DNA of 64,000 bases, from NCBI GenBank assembly GCA_946406115.1, contig OX291543.1, positions 26,438,815 to 26,502,814 on the forward strand, in the 5' to 3' direction. A program made the position numbers and the translations under genes. The stretch is from Apoda limacodes. Its lineage: Eukaryota > Arthropoda > Insecta > Lepidoptera > Limacodidae. This document shows, in pieces, positions 1 to 12,614 of this stretch (its first letter is position 1; each line of letters opens with the position of its first letter). The notes beneath the pieces were generated by a model. It worked only from the letters and a program-made list of their open reading frames with translations, was not told the DNA's origin and searched no databases.

Positions 1-3000
1 AGACCAGAGTGCTTATGACGCAATTCAATCAAATCCAAACTTGATGGGGTTGCGTTGTGTAATTGAGTATCTTTGGCACCTTTCGGACTTAATTTATCAG
101 ACCCTGGACATCATCTAAAACCAGAGAATTGGTCAAGAAATCAAAAAAGCCCAACGAATTTTAGCTCAATTGTGGACACCGGAAAGAAGGTTAAATTATG
201 CTTGCGTAGCACATTGTAAAAATTTTTTTTTTTATAAAAATACATAAAATTGCTTTCTTGGGGCTATAAATCAGGATATTACTTATCATTAAGGTATATT
301 TTATAAAAACTACTTACCTGCCTTCTACCTGGAGGAGCCCAAAAATAAAATGTTACAACTGCCCAGCTATTTCGCAGTGAAAGGTAAAATAAAATCTATG
401 ATATTATTTTCCATGTTTACGAGTAGAGCTCTCAAAAAAAAAACAAATAAATTTATATAATGACTTCGTTGTCCTTCTGTCTGTGTGCCCGTCAAAACCT
501 TTTTCTTTCAGATCGGCTGGTAAAATTTAGCTATATAATTATAATGAAGCTTTAAGGTATTTAATTAATTACAACCTCTAGTAACTTGTATTTCCTGGCT
601 TCCGAATTTACTCTCTGATGCCATCGGAATTTAAATTGCATGCATGTGTGCAATCCAAATTCCGAGTATAATATATTTAACTCGGGCAGAATGAAGCTAG
701 TTTCTCAGAACATGATCCACTTTGCTATGTGCGAGTGGGAATCTAATAAAAAAGTCGGACAAGTGAGAGTGGGACGTGCCTTGCGAGTTCCGTAACGTGA
801 TTTTTAATATGCAGTTGTTAGGTACGAAGGAACTGTAAGTAAAGTAAAAAGGCTAGCGAAGTGTGTGTCGTACACACATATTAAGTTAGGATTCCGTAAA
901 AAGATGATTATTATGGATATCCGAAAATCAAAAATAAATTTCATTAAAAGTATTAACAGTCAAATTCATTTTTTTTTAAATTCTAATTTGGTTTTAACAA
1001 ATACTGTTGAATCGTCAAAATTTTTTGAACCCTCCCACCAACCGTCGGGTTCACGGTATTGACAAAAGAATTCGGAAAGAACGAGTTTCTTAGCTAAACT
1101 TTTAAAAAAAAAACATTTAGTTAACAACATAACTAGTACATTATCATAAATCATCAATGTTTTAAATAAAAAATTTAAGCTCTACAATTTTATATTATTT
1201 TCACTTTAATTTGGATTACCTATGCGCCCTGTAATTGAGCATCTTGTACTATGGATTGTTATCATTTATATAGTCTGAAATTTTATAGAATGCTTTTTCA
1301 CAAAGTTGTTGTTTGATAAAAGATTAAAATTTACTAATTGCTATCAAGCATAGCTTTTGAATGTTATTAGGAACTTTGTTGTAAAAGTGTATACATTGCT
1401 CCAAAAAAAGTTACTAATTTTGTTAAGACGTATATCATGCACCAACAGCTTATTTTTACTTCTAGTATTTACTTTGTGAACGTCACTTTTCTTGCTGAAA
1501 CTATCAATACATTTATGAACAAATAAAAGATATATGTACTGCGACGCTAAAGTTAAAATATTTAATTCCCTAATAGCTAGAGCCCGTGGCCGGCAGACTT
1601 ACTGTATTTTATAAAACCCTATATTTTCTTAATTTGCTCTCTTGTACCTACCGTACACGAAACTTGGATTCTTACAGAGCCTCACAGGTGTGAAAGGTGT
1701 TAACATTTTACGTAAACTGAAATTTACATATAATATTATTGATAATATTGTACGCCTATTATCAACTCGGCAGTCTTTTTTTCCGGTTCTAACATCCCGG
1801 AAGTCAATCGATATAGTTACCTCAGGTGCGAGCACATGCTTGTATAGTACTATCTCACTCACTCGTATGGAACAACTACTATTCGTTCTTTAGTAAGTAT
1901 AAGGTTATATACCTGAGTACTAATTTTAGAATTTTAAATTTAAAAAATTAGATATACAGAGTTAAATTTATTTAGCAACAAAATTTAACCGACAATCAAA
2001 GTTAATTAAAAAAAGTTTTAATTATTAATGAAATTAATCTTAAAAAAATTGGTGACAGATTTAAATCATTTCGATATCATTATCGGAATCACTTATTTGT
2101 CCTCTATATAGATTTTCGTAAACCAGCGGATCGGTTTCTGTAAATATATAAAATAAAAATAAAGTAGTAAATGTATATTTTATACATATATCAGAAATAT
2201 ATGTATATAAGGTTCTATAAAAATAAATTATTATTTTATCTTCATGTTCGACTAATAATACTATAACATTTAACATAAAAAAATAAAATTAATACCTACT
2301 ATAAAATAATTAAAACTAATATTCAAAAAGGGTTTGCCCGCGTGGTAGAGTGGCAAGAGTAGTAGCTGCATATCCTATTCTATTTTATTACTTCTAAGTT
2401 CTATTATTGTAATTCTTTTCTGTTTTTAGAATATGTAACTAGTTTAAAAGTTTTATTTAACAAAATGGAAATTTAAGAATAAATTTTCATATAAATCATT
2501 TATAAAGTATTGAATAAATGCATGTCCTTTATATGTGTATAACATTGTAAAAACTGATGTTAAACACATGTCCATACATGCCTTCTTAATTAGGATTTTT
2601 GTGTGCTGGCCTTAGAGAATTCAAGTTATAAATTTCTAATTAAATAGTTTCTAAGAACAAAGACTTTGATAAGAAGAAAGACAACAAAGTTATTCTATAA
2701 AGGTTCAGTTGATTCTTTTCCAAATACGGACCCCTAACAGCGAAGTGCCATCCGCTTTATAGGGCTGCTTTTTAAGCTTCTAATTACATCGCGTCAATCC
2801 ATATACAGCTGACATCGCTGATTTACCAACGCGAATATAGACAGTAATTACAATAATTAAACATTCGACTAATAGCAGCCATAATACCTGCACCAATACA
2901 TTTGTAGAGCGTGCTCTTATTTTGGAAGTTCCTCCGAAAAATTTGTTACCGTATTTGTAACGGACATTTTTCTGTGAGCAGTAATTTAGTGTTAGTGACA

Positions 3001-3130
3001 CCACCGCTAATTTTCCATTTTAATTAGCTACTTACTTATATACCGCGAAGTAAAAATACTAAAGCAAATATCTTACACTTGCAGTTTCCTTCTAAAGCTA
3101 AGGTAAGATTTAATCAAGATAATCTTTACT
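1..3130. other. Gene-free AT-rich 3' flank
   Basis: No supported gene. The short open frames here lack codon structure or family motifs. A minus-strand fragment of the 'gcacttggccggttttt' repeat is seen at about 748-800. A short tRNA-like start at 2336-2370 lacks a B box and is not called. Confidence 0.6.
748..800 (-). repeat. 'cgcacttggccggttttt' interspersed repeat fragment
   Basis: It reads aaaaagtcggacaagtgaga then ttgcgagttccgtaacg, a diverged reverse-complement copy of the family seen at 50785-51205 and 61820-62035. Confidence 0.5.
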
Positions 3131-3139
3131 TTTTACTGC

Positions 3140-3590
3140 ACTCGCATTTTATGTTGGTTTCAATCATGGTAACTTATACTCTTAATAAGCGAGGACACTT
3201 ACAGCAGGGCTGGTCCACAAGTTCAAAGTCGCACAGTTGCATGGAGCGAGCTTTGCCTGAAGTGTCTCTGAGACATCGAATCCGAAATGAGATCGTCCGG
3301 AAGAGAACTAAATCTACCGACATAACTCGCTGAATCAGTAACCTGAAGTGGCAGTGGACTGGTCACGTCTGCCGGAGAACCGATAGCCGATAGAGCAAAC
3401 ATGTCCTACAGTGGAGACCAAGTATGGAAAGGCGAAGCATAGGCCGCCCTTCAGCCGGGTGGATCGATGAGCTTAAAAGGGTGGTCGATAGCGGCTGGAT
3501 GCGGTAGGTAGAGGACCGGGAGAAATGACGCGCTATAGAAAATACTTATGTCCAAAAGTGTACAAATATGAGCTTATATAATGAACTTAT
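3140..3590 (+). mobile_element. RTE-type LINE fragment (ORF C terminus, degraded)
   Basis: Plus-strand reading recovers blocks of the RTE ORF C terminus in order: MERALPEVSLRHRIRNE, ISNLKWQWTGHVCRRTDSR, VLQWRPSMERRSIGRPSAGW, IDELKRVVDSGWMR, then VEDREK and AIENTYVQKCT. In-frame stops interrupt it in at least three places, so it is a pseudogene. Its 5' part is missing. Confidence 0.85.
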
Positions 3591-6500
3591 CCTCTTGTTA
3601 TATACCGTATATATGCCAAAACAGTGTAGAAAGGACTAGCTAAAGGGACCTTAGCGCAAGCCCGCGGTGTCATCATGTATTTATTTTTTTAGATAAAATT
3701 ACACACCTATGAAAAAAAAATGCATCCTTGCAATATTATAAAACAAAAAGTGTCTCTGTCTGTCTCTTAGGGCGTCTATGACTCGAGAACCAAACAGAAT
3801 TACAACTTTTATTACATAGTTTTCTAGCTTTAGTAGGTATACCAGCCATTGGCATTGACTAGTGTAACCACGGAATAGTTGTAACCGTACCAACTAAATA
3901 TGCTTAGCGTTTTTGTTTAAAATCACTGCAGAATTTGTTATATAAAGTCGTGGATTGTTGCTTAGTATTACGTTTGGCCAATTGTTTGGATAAATACCGA
4001 AAAACCTAACAAAGTTACCTCCAACCATAGAAAATTTAGTATCAATCAGACCTGTGGAAGTTGCTCATATCCTTTCATAAATTAGAAAAGGTATAATGTT
4101 CTTGAAACTGGTGAACCGATTTTGAAACATAATTTCACATATTTGTATATGCTGCTGGAGTAGGGCGGTCAATCGAGGATTGCAACAGATAGGAAGGCAG
4201 ATGTACGAACATTGCTGTCAGACTTTCTATATCTTTTTCCAAGTATTGGTATATGATCAAAAACCGTACCCTATTTTCGATCATAAAAACTGTCAATACG
4301 TAATTTCAAAGTCGGGCCATTTAAACTTACATTGTTTTATAGTTTTTATTGATACAGGCTTGATACACAGGATCTGAACAGTACATATCAGATTCCATTT
4401 CGATAAGCCACGAATTTCACGTCATATTGTTTTACATTAGTAATTGCTAGGAACTACTATTGTTACGTACCGAAGATTCGACCCACAGATATCGTGCCTT
4501 AAAAATAATGATATAATCTCCCACGCACGATCCATCACATCTGTCAAAAGAGTTTAATCAAGCTAGCTTTATTAGCTCATTAATTATGTATTTTTATTGT
4601 ACCATGCTCTACTAGAGTAAGAATACAAATACTAATTAGTCGTTACGTCCGGTTTGGGAAGACCCTGGGAATGACGCGAATTGGTTCACCTATTTGCTTG
4701 TGAAATACCCTGGTGATGACGTTTTTTACATTTAACATACAGTTATATATACAATTATTTTAAAAATTGAGTTTTAAAGCTTCGTAAATTAAACGCTTAG
4801 GTTGTGAAATGAGCTTCGTGCCACTGCCAAGGTTTTCTCCAAGGACTACAATATGAAGTTCTTTGAGAAAGAAGTTATTAAATTTTTAAAGGGTTGGCAA
4901 TGCGCGATTGATGCTCCTGGTGTAACAAGACTCCATAGGCTGCGGTGTGATAGCTTACCATCAGGCGGACCGTAAGCTTGTTAAACCTTTAAACCTTGCT
5001 ACTGCTCTTGCTGCATGGAGTGCTTTTATAGGTAGAAAACCATTCTTGAAATGGAATTTAGGTTACCTTCTGTATATGTAAAAGAAGAAACTGACTGAGT
5101 GACTGATTCAATGACATATCAACGCACAGCCCAAACCGCTAGGTCTAAAGACTTGACTTTTGGCTTGTTGGTTACTTACTTGACGTTGCAGAACTCCACT
5201 AAGAAAGGATTTTTCAATATTCATTCCAAAAGGAAAAAAAATTGGGGATGGAAGTTTGTTTGAAAATCCATCGATTTTGAAGCTAAATGCATAAAAAATG
5301 ATATCTGGCCATAAAGTTTTAATTAAAATAAGGATTGACATGTTTGACCGTTTTTGAAAAATGATCAACTAGATATGAGAATTCCGATATTTTTGTAGGT
5401 GAACCCATAAACAGTTAAATGCTTTATTTTATTTATATTATTAAAAGCTTTATATAATTAAAGGTCCACGCGGATAATGTCGGGGAATAAGCTAGTCTTA
5501 TATATAATATTAATCTATTAAAAAGCACAAAACCTTAATTTAGAGCACCAATTGAATAAGATGATAAATTTAAAAAATAAATCTTACGCACGACGAAAAA
5601 AGTCATTTCGAACACCAATTATATCGCGGTCGACGCAACAGTAATTCAATTTTATCGAGCATCATTAAGATCCCACAAAACTCTTGACAACACCAAAGAA
5701 TCAATTTCCCAAGCATTTTGTCACATTGCAATTGCAATATTAAAATACTTGAAGCAATCATTCCCATAACTTTCAGCTAAAGGCCACATGTCATCGAAAG
5801 CTTAATGAAGTTCTTAACGACGACAAACTGACGCAAAGACGATTTATTGGCCCAGTAATGACCATAGTACAATTAAAGAAAAAAAAAAGTACAAAACACA
5901 GCAATATTGGTTTTAATTGCATTGAGAAGATTCCACGCGTGTGTTGAAACTTAATAAGTGAGGGAAAGATAAAGGTTCATTACTGTCAATCACAATTATT
6001 TTGAGTGATATATTTATTCCTTGAACCCTTTTGAATGAAATATTTGACGGGACATTGGCAGCCTGCAGAAAATACGAGTTCAGAATTATTAGTGATACAG
6101 GTTTATTATTTTGGAACGATTTGGGGTCTTACAGGTTTGGTTGAAATCAATATACGTATAAGAAGTTATCAAAAGTTTAAATGTCTACATGAAAAAAAAA
6201 AAGATTTTGTTACTTCTCGACATAAGTTTATTGCACTTAAATGTTATGTGTTGCTTATTTTACACAGGACTTGAAAGTGTCGGTGCTTTTTGAACTTTGT
6301 TGTAATTTGTAATGTTTTCAAAAGATTTTCATTTTTTTTTTGGGTCATTTTATTCAATTTTTCACTTGTCTAATCGTTCGAGCGGTAATCTTTGGTTTGC
6401 TTAAAACCTAATTCTTATCTACTACAAAAAAGTATTTGAGATTGTTTCTAATTCCTTAAGGTCACAACGGAGTATTTAATGTCCGAATTTCTTGCACAAG

Positions 6501-6690
6501 AATAGTTGAAGAGACAGGGGAAGAAGGAGGATACTTGGTATCCTGATCGAGAGTTCACAGGGGAATAGGTTTTTCCGCAGGTCCCTATTTCTTCACGTGT
6601 CGCGACGGGGCTACGATGTAGCCTAACTTTAGCACAACTATAGCCAAGGAAAACATAGAAAATTTTTCACCCCAATCGAGATTCCATAGT
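3591..6690. other. Gene-free AT-rich DNA
   Basis: Apart from the repeat copy at 4832-4988 I see no gene, RNA or complete mobile element. The open frames at 4180, 5108 and 6035 have no recognisable domains or splice context. Confidence 0.55.
4832..4988 (-). repeat. 'accactaaggtggcaaac' interspersed repeat, copy 2
   Basis: The reverse complement aligns with the 15181-15335 copy through the gtccgcctgatggtaagc, gcctatggagtcttg and aacttctttctcaaagaa blocks. It lacks the poly-T leader and is diverged, so it is an older insertion. Confidence 0.7.
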
Positions 6691-6704
6691 AAAAAACGCA
6701 TGTG

Positions 6705-6800
6705 TGTATAAGTTTTGTTTATTTATATATGTTTATATGTATATTTTATTTATGTATGTTTATTTATTGTGTATATTATATATTATGTGTGTATTTTTTT
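6705..6800. repeat. T/A-rich microsatellite-like tract
   Basis: Runs of tttat, tatgt and tatat units (tttatttatatatgtttata and similar) make an impure simple repeat of about 95 bases. Confidence 0.6.
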
Positions 6801-7445
6801 ACTTACCTCATTCGACACCCCATCACCTACTTCTTATTGTGATTTCCTCAAACCAAAGGTTTGCCTGGTAGAGATCACTTTTAAGCGATAAGGTAGATTG
6901 TTTATACCTTTATTAATTAAGTATTTCTTTTGTATATTGTGCAATAAAGAAAATTCATTCATAAATTTTTTAAATGCATGTAAATGCTGAATTATAATTT
7001 GGAAAAATTATCTGAACCCCGATGCCTGTATAAAAATAATTTTCTTTCTAACTCCGTTTCGACTAACGCGAAGGCACATTGCCTCGCAGTTTTTTGCAAT
7101 CCAATACACGTGCTAGCCTTTTCTTCAAAAGAACTTACGAAGCTGCTGATTTGACACACTATAGATTTCAAAATTTTCAATATATTTACCTGATTTTTGA
7201 CCACAAATTGGTCTTACAACTACTTAAAGTGGTTTTTTTTTATTCTTGCCATAGCCTGCCAAGGTAAGTTACCTTAAAAATTTCACGCTTTTATCATTTG
7301 TATGTTGATTGGTAGTTTTATTTATTTTTATTGATTAGTCAAAATCGAAAGGAAAAAACAAGTGAAGTCTAAATAGGCCCGTAGCCGGCATTAAAAGCTT
7401 GACTCGCTGTTGTCCGGTTTCTCACTTATTATTTTTATTTAGAAA

Positions 7446-7690
7446 CTAGCTTTTCCCGCGATTCCGCCCGCGCTTCGGGTTATCGGCATAGGATTTCTAC
7501 GCCAACTTCCTTTAGTATATTGCAAGAAGTTTTTAAGGTACAGTTTGGCTTCTACGCAGTATATCAACATAATAGATACACTGCATTTTAAGACTTGTGG
7601 TAATATAATTGTGTGAACCGCATCAAATTCCGCGTGCAGTGGTTTTTGTGTGATGCTCATATAAACATACATACATAAAGACAAACAAAT
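7446..7690 (-). mobile_element. Lep1-like Helitron element, diverged
   Basis: On the minus strand the 3' end reads ...cgcgggaaaagCTAG followed by T, the typical Helitron CTAG terminus with a short GC hairpin just inside (gggcggaatcgcggg). The body is strongly diverged and the distal end is approximate. Confidence 0.6.
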
Positions 7691-8693
7691 ACTAATTTTT
7701 AAAGAGGTTGTTTTTACTTTTGATATACATATATATTTATATATAAGAGCAATAGAAAAGGTAGTATATGTATGAAGCAAAAATTATGTAATCATATAAT
7801 CAATATATATAATCAATGTAACACCAATTCTAAGATATAAGCCTTTTTCTATCCCTTATATTATTCTCTATGTATCTTCTCGTACAAGAATGTACTAATA
7901 TTGGCGAGATACAATTTAATAATATTTAAGGTTACATAAAAGATTAAGTATAAGTACTTACTTTATTAGAGAAATGGATCTTCAAAGTGATGTTATGTAA
8001 ATAAGTTAACTTTAGGACAAATTGTGACCTTAATGTGCGACTATAAATAGACAGAATATAAGTAATCTTCGAATATAACAAATGCGTCCAAAAAGTGTTG
8101 GCCCTCAGATGCTGTAGCACCAGTGCTGCAGCGGTAGACGCCACAAGTCATCTGTGTTTACGTGGCGTCCAGCATAACCTAATGAGCTAGAAAAGCAGCT
8201 TGATATGGTGTTAAAAATAAGAAACGCGAAAAAAATTTAACATAAAAAACAGGTACCAAAATAAATTTAGTCTTTAATAAGGTACAGGTTGCACAGTAAC
8301 AATGCTAGAATATTTAATGACTTCTTTGTCCTAGACAGTGAGGCGTGTCACGGATCGAATTGAATCGTTCACTTAATCCGCCTCTAGTATAGGATACTGT
8401 ACAAAAGCCGGCGCGGGCGCAGCGAGTGGCCGGTCGATAATCGGCGTAATTACCTTATCGACGTCCTTCTAGCGTCCTTGCTTTCACTGATAACGTGGCC
8501 GAGGTCATCTCTTATATAATGCGCCTGCCAATATGATTGAAATCTTGTGGTAAATGTCAGGCGTTTTCCTGACCCTTGATCCATTGATCTGACTTGGAAT
8601 TTTGACAGTACCTAAGATTGATTGATTTTTAATAACAGATTTGGTTCAAGGAAATGTTAGTTTCCGTCTTTACCGATTTTTGATGCGAATCGA

Positions 8694-8762
8694 AGTTATG
8701 TACCCACTGGGCGACTTCCTATTCGTAGTTATATACCCACTGGGCGATTACCTATTCGTTGA
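8694..8762 (+). repeat. 33-bp tandem duplication
   Basis: Two copies of a unit containing tacccactgggcga, starting at 8701 and 8734, followed by cctattcgt in both. Few mismatches suggest a fairly recent duplication. Confidence 0.85.
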
Positions 8763-9438
8763 AAATCATGATATACATTAAATACATTTAAGCTTATCAA
8801 ACATATAGTAATAAAGTTTTTAAAAATACTGGTTAGCTCATTGGAAGACAGTCAGGCTCTAAATTACTCTTAGTAGTAGTAGAAGAATATTAAAAATCGA
8901 TTATTATGTTTCTCAAGTGCAATTACACTCCACTAGTGCAATACAGTGCTAAAAGCGGTCGCGGTGTCAAGATAATTTCATTAGCAATAGTTTTCTTGCT
9001 GTCTATTCCTCAGTTACGAATAATAATTAATAAGTTTGTAAAAAGTTTTCATAATTGTAACCTACTGACAGATTAGAATTTGGATGAAATTTCCCTCTAA
9101 TAGGATAATGGGTTATTAGATAATAGGATATAAAAGTTTAAGTGAATTTCTATTATATCTAGAATGACTTCCAGTGAGTGTCTAACTGTCATATCATTAG
9201 TAAGTACATCGATATTTTTCAAAACAAAATGGCGAGGTCTAGACTCCTCTAATTAAACCATCGACAGTAAAGCAGTGGATAAAACAAAAATAATGTGACG
9301 CGATTGTAGCGAGTGTTTATCTATCCCTTCTGGAAACAGGCGTAATGATACGTATGTATACAGCTTATGATTTAAAAAAGGCTTAGTAAAACTATAAAAA
9401 TGAGTGGGAGGGAAAACAGGCGCAGGCCAACAGCTACA

Positions 9439-9486
9439 TAGAAACAAAATTACAAAATGATGCGCAACATGCTATGTGAAATAGAA
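9439..9486 (+). repeat. 48-bp dispersed repeat, copy 1
   Basis: The segment from tagaaacaaaattaca to catgctatgtgaaatagaa matches 63382-63429 with about five mismatches and no gaps. Its source family is not recognised. Confidence 0.75.
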
Positions 9487-9934
9487 TTTTTTAAGTACAT
9501 ATCTTAAGTAGAAGTGTGTAGCAATTCACACAAAATATGTGCTAAACAAAAAACAAACTATGCGTGAAATGTCCCAACGATCGCACATACATGTGCACAT
9601 CAAGACATACAACTTTTGTAATTAGCTTGACACAAGAATGCAAACACATTTCTCTACACTACTTTCATCATTTGACGTCTGAACACATCCCGTGTTAAGT
9701 TTTATTGCATTTTTCTGTAATTCGATAATTATTGAGATTTAAAGCCCTAATGTTCGTATTTCTACGAAATAAATTCTTGATCTTGCTTGAGCACGCCATT
9801 TGGATCTTAATTTTTTTTAAGTGTTTTCGGGGTTCCTTATTAAAATAACATACAAAATCTGTCCCTCTGTCGGCCTTATTTGCTGTTTATGTGTATGGCT
9901 GTCTTTAAATTGAATAATGGCCACTACATATTTC

Positions 9935-10610
9935 ATTCATATTGTACAGTCAGGGACTCCGTCGCTTCGTCAGGTTTATGGGGGATGTCTAAGCACAGGC
10001 AAGACGGCGCAACTGTTGTGGCCCATGGTTGCCTGTCATCGACCGATCGATCCGTCGGGAGCCGCTAAGGTCAAAGGCGCGGCCTGTACCGACGCATCTG
10101 CATCGGTTCTCACTCATTCATTACGTTTCGTTTTCCTTGACATATTGTAATAGTGGTATCTGTATAGCGGCCTTCAGATCACGCCGCGCCGGGTAGACAC
10201 TCGCAATAGGAACATTAGACACAGGCCACGCCAGGCCTTGACAGGCATCACAACGTCCTACACGGCCCACCCGGCCTTTAGATGCCTCTGAAGCTTATCG
10301 CACCAACAACAGGACGCGACACGATCGCGTCAAATGCCGAAATCACGCCGGCCTGTGGCGTCCGTACAAGCTGCGATATGTCACGCCCGACAGGCATCCT
10401 CGCTGTTTGATATTATTAACTCTTTGATTTTATGTTTATATGTATGATATGTATGTATTTATAAGAAAAAACGTAGTTTACATTATGTATTTGTGTCCGT
10501 TGTCTGGTATCCATAACACAAGCTTTGCTTACTTTGGGGCCAGACGGCGCAGTGTGTAATGTCCAAAAATATTTATTTATTTTATTAATTATTATTATGG
10601 GTTTGGATTT
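9935..10610 (+). mobile_element. GC-rich repeat with LINE-like 3' tail
   Basis: A GC-rich block (about 9950-10400) in an AT-rich setting, containing interrupted open frames such as LSTGKTAQLLWPMVACHRPI. It is followed by a tail reading ataacacaagctttgcttac, then ggccagacggcgcagtgtgt and a TTTATT-rich end. That tail is typical of 3' ends of lepidopteran LINEs. I cannot place the body in a family, so the class is an inference. Confidence 0.45.
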
Positions 10611-12056
10611 TGTGAAGTAATAATTTAATAATAAAAGTTTTTATCATCGCACAGATTTTATTTTTTCTTTAACTCATTACAATGTTCATATTTTAAATTC
10701 AACTTTTAAATTAAATAGATACATGTGTCTTACTTATTATTAGCTTCAGAAATAATTTACTGTGAATTATATGCTAGGAAATACACAATTAGTGTTAAAA
10801 CTGATATGGAATTTAAGGAACTTACTAATAAAATTTTAAAATTAGGGCATTGCTTGTCAACATATTATTGTTTAATAAATTTCTCATATTGTTTTATTCT
10901 TATTTAAGTAAAATTTTATAGAACTATGCAAATTTTATTGTACGCTTATATTACTATATTTTATGTTAAAAATAAAAAAAAGTACTAAGAAGTGAGGACA
11001 CATCAAGAGCTTTGTGTATGGCAATAAAAAGAGTGAATACAATGTTTATGGCAGAAACAAAAGAAAAAGGTCATGACCATGTCGAGCCATGGTCAGTGGA
11101 GGGTTCCATAGCTTTATTACAATCTTTGTTTGCCGTGGGCCATATATTGTTAACTATTTGACTCCAGTAATTTTATTGGTGTAGTGAAGGGGGTAATTTT
11201 AAACTAAGTACTAAACTCGTTTTTTTGATGTTTCTAAAACATCTGTCATTTTCAAATGCAAAATAAGTTTGCAAGAGAAACCTTTAAATGATCAAAAATA
11301 TCCTTTCCTACTCATTGGAGTAATTTTTAGTGTTCATCAAATAAAATGGCTATACGAACAGCCGTTTGTCTGTTCTTGGGTACTTGGGTAAACAATAACG
11401 ATTCTTTGTTTGACTATAGAACCCTAACATACAATATGCGTAAATTTCTAGTAAAAAAGGATTGACGATAAAAATTATAAATATTTGTAAAACATTAGTT
11501 AACCAATAGAAATGATTGTTGATTTGACAACAGCTATAATTGAGCTTTTATTTTATCTTAACATTGATATGCTTCCATAATTTGAATATTTAATTAGATA
11601 TATACAAGGTGTAAATAACAAATTTAACAAAATATTTGTCTTCGTTTAGTAAACATTACACAATAATAATATAGTAACAATAATTTTTGTTAATAAATTT
11701 TTAGGTTCCGATATTTTTATTTTAACTATTAGTACTTAAAACATTTCTAAAATAAAAAGAAAACTTTGGTGGATTTTTGACTAAAAACACTGGCATTACA
11801 AATGATTTCCCTTTACTGGCTTTCCAGATAAAAAAAGAAATAAGTTATGTATTTATTTACATAAACAATTTTTATACTTAGAAACAATTAAAATATATGT
11901 CAGCAGACAGACACAGAAATGTCCTTTTTATACATAAGTAATATAATTAATTAATTAATTACTGTCAAATACGTCTACTCGTCCAACAATACTTAAGTTT
12001 ATAGCTATACTATTTACAAATACAGAAAAAAAATTAATAGTTTTTAAACACAATAG
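10611..12056. other. AT-rich DNA downstream of ham
   Basis: No gene is recognisable. This may include the distal 3' UTR of ham if a later polyadenylation signal is used. Short ATTA/TAAT runs at 11948-11965 are simple sequence. Confidence 0.5.
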
Positions 12057-12062
12057 TTTATT
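12057..12062 (-). promoter_or_regulatory. Candidate polyadenylation signal for ham
   Basis: The nearest minus-strand AATAAA below the stop codon (TTTATT on the plus strand), about 555 bases downstream of TAG. The sequence between is AT-rich and without other AATAAA copies. More copies occur further down (around 11.87, 11.72 and 11.55 kb), so the true site is not decided from sequence alone. Confidence 0.3.
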
Positions 12063-12614
12063 TAAGTACAACTACTTAAAATTTAGCTTAAGTGAAATTA
12101 ATTAATTCAAATGTACTTAAAAACTCTTACTTTATCTAATTTACCTTAGAAACATAAGTGTCATGTCATGTATATTACAACTTAATCTATGAACCAATAA
12201 CTAACAATGAACAAGGGAAAAATTATCCTATGTGCAATACATATTGCTATTAAAAAGTATGCTAGAAAAATGTTGCAATACTTTAAATTAAGTCCTCCAT
12301 CGACACTAAATTTTACAATCAAATATCTTCTCGCTACACCTATTTATCAACAAGCGGACATATAATGGATAAATGGAAATGGTCCATTTGTCTACAAAAA
12401 AAGTTACTCACGAAGGCGATACAAGTGATTAGGTTTGTCCACGACTTTAAAGTTTAGAACCTCCGGTTTTTGCGGCAAGGGCAGCTCATTCATAGTATTT
12501 CGACACAAAATCTTAAAATATACTTATGATTTTGCATTGTTATTGACAAATCGGCTTTCGATTTCATTCAAAAGACTGTGGCCAGCCTGGCGGTGGCAGC
12601 GGAAACTCTAACGG

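Noticed and set aside
2336..2370. tRNA-like start (gcccgcgtggtagagtggc)
   Set aside because: No B box, no cloverleaf or anticodon stem follows; the downstream sequence is plain AT-rich DNA.
7439..7780. 113-codon minus-strand frame
   Set aside because: It lies across a Helitron-like element and AT-rich flank; no domain or codon bias.
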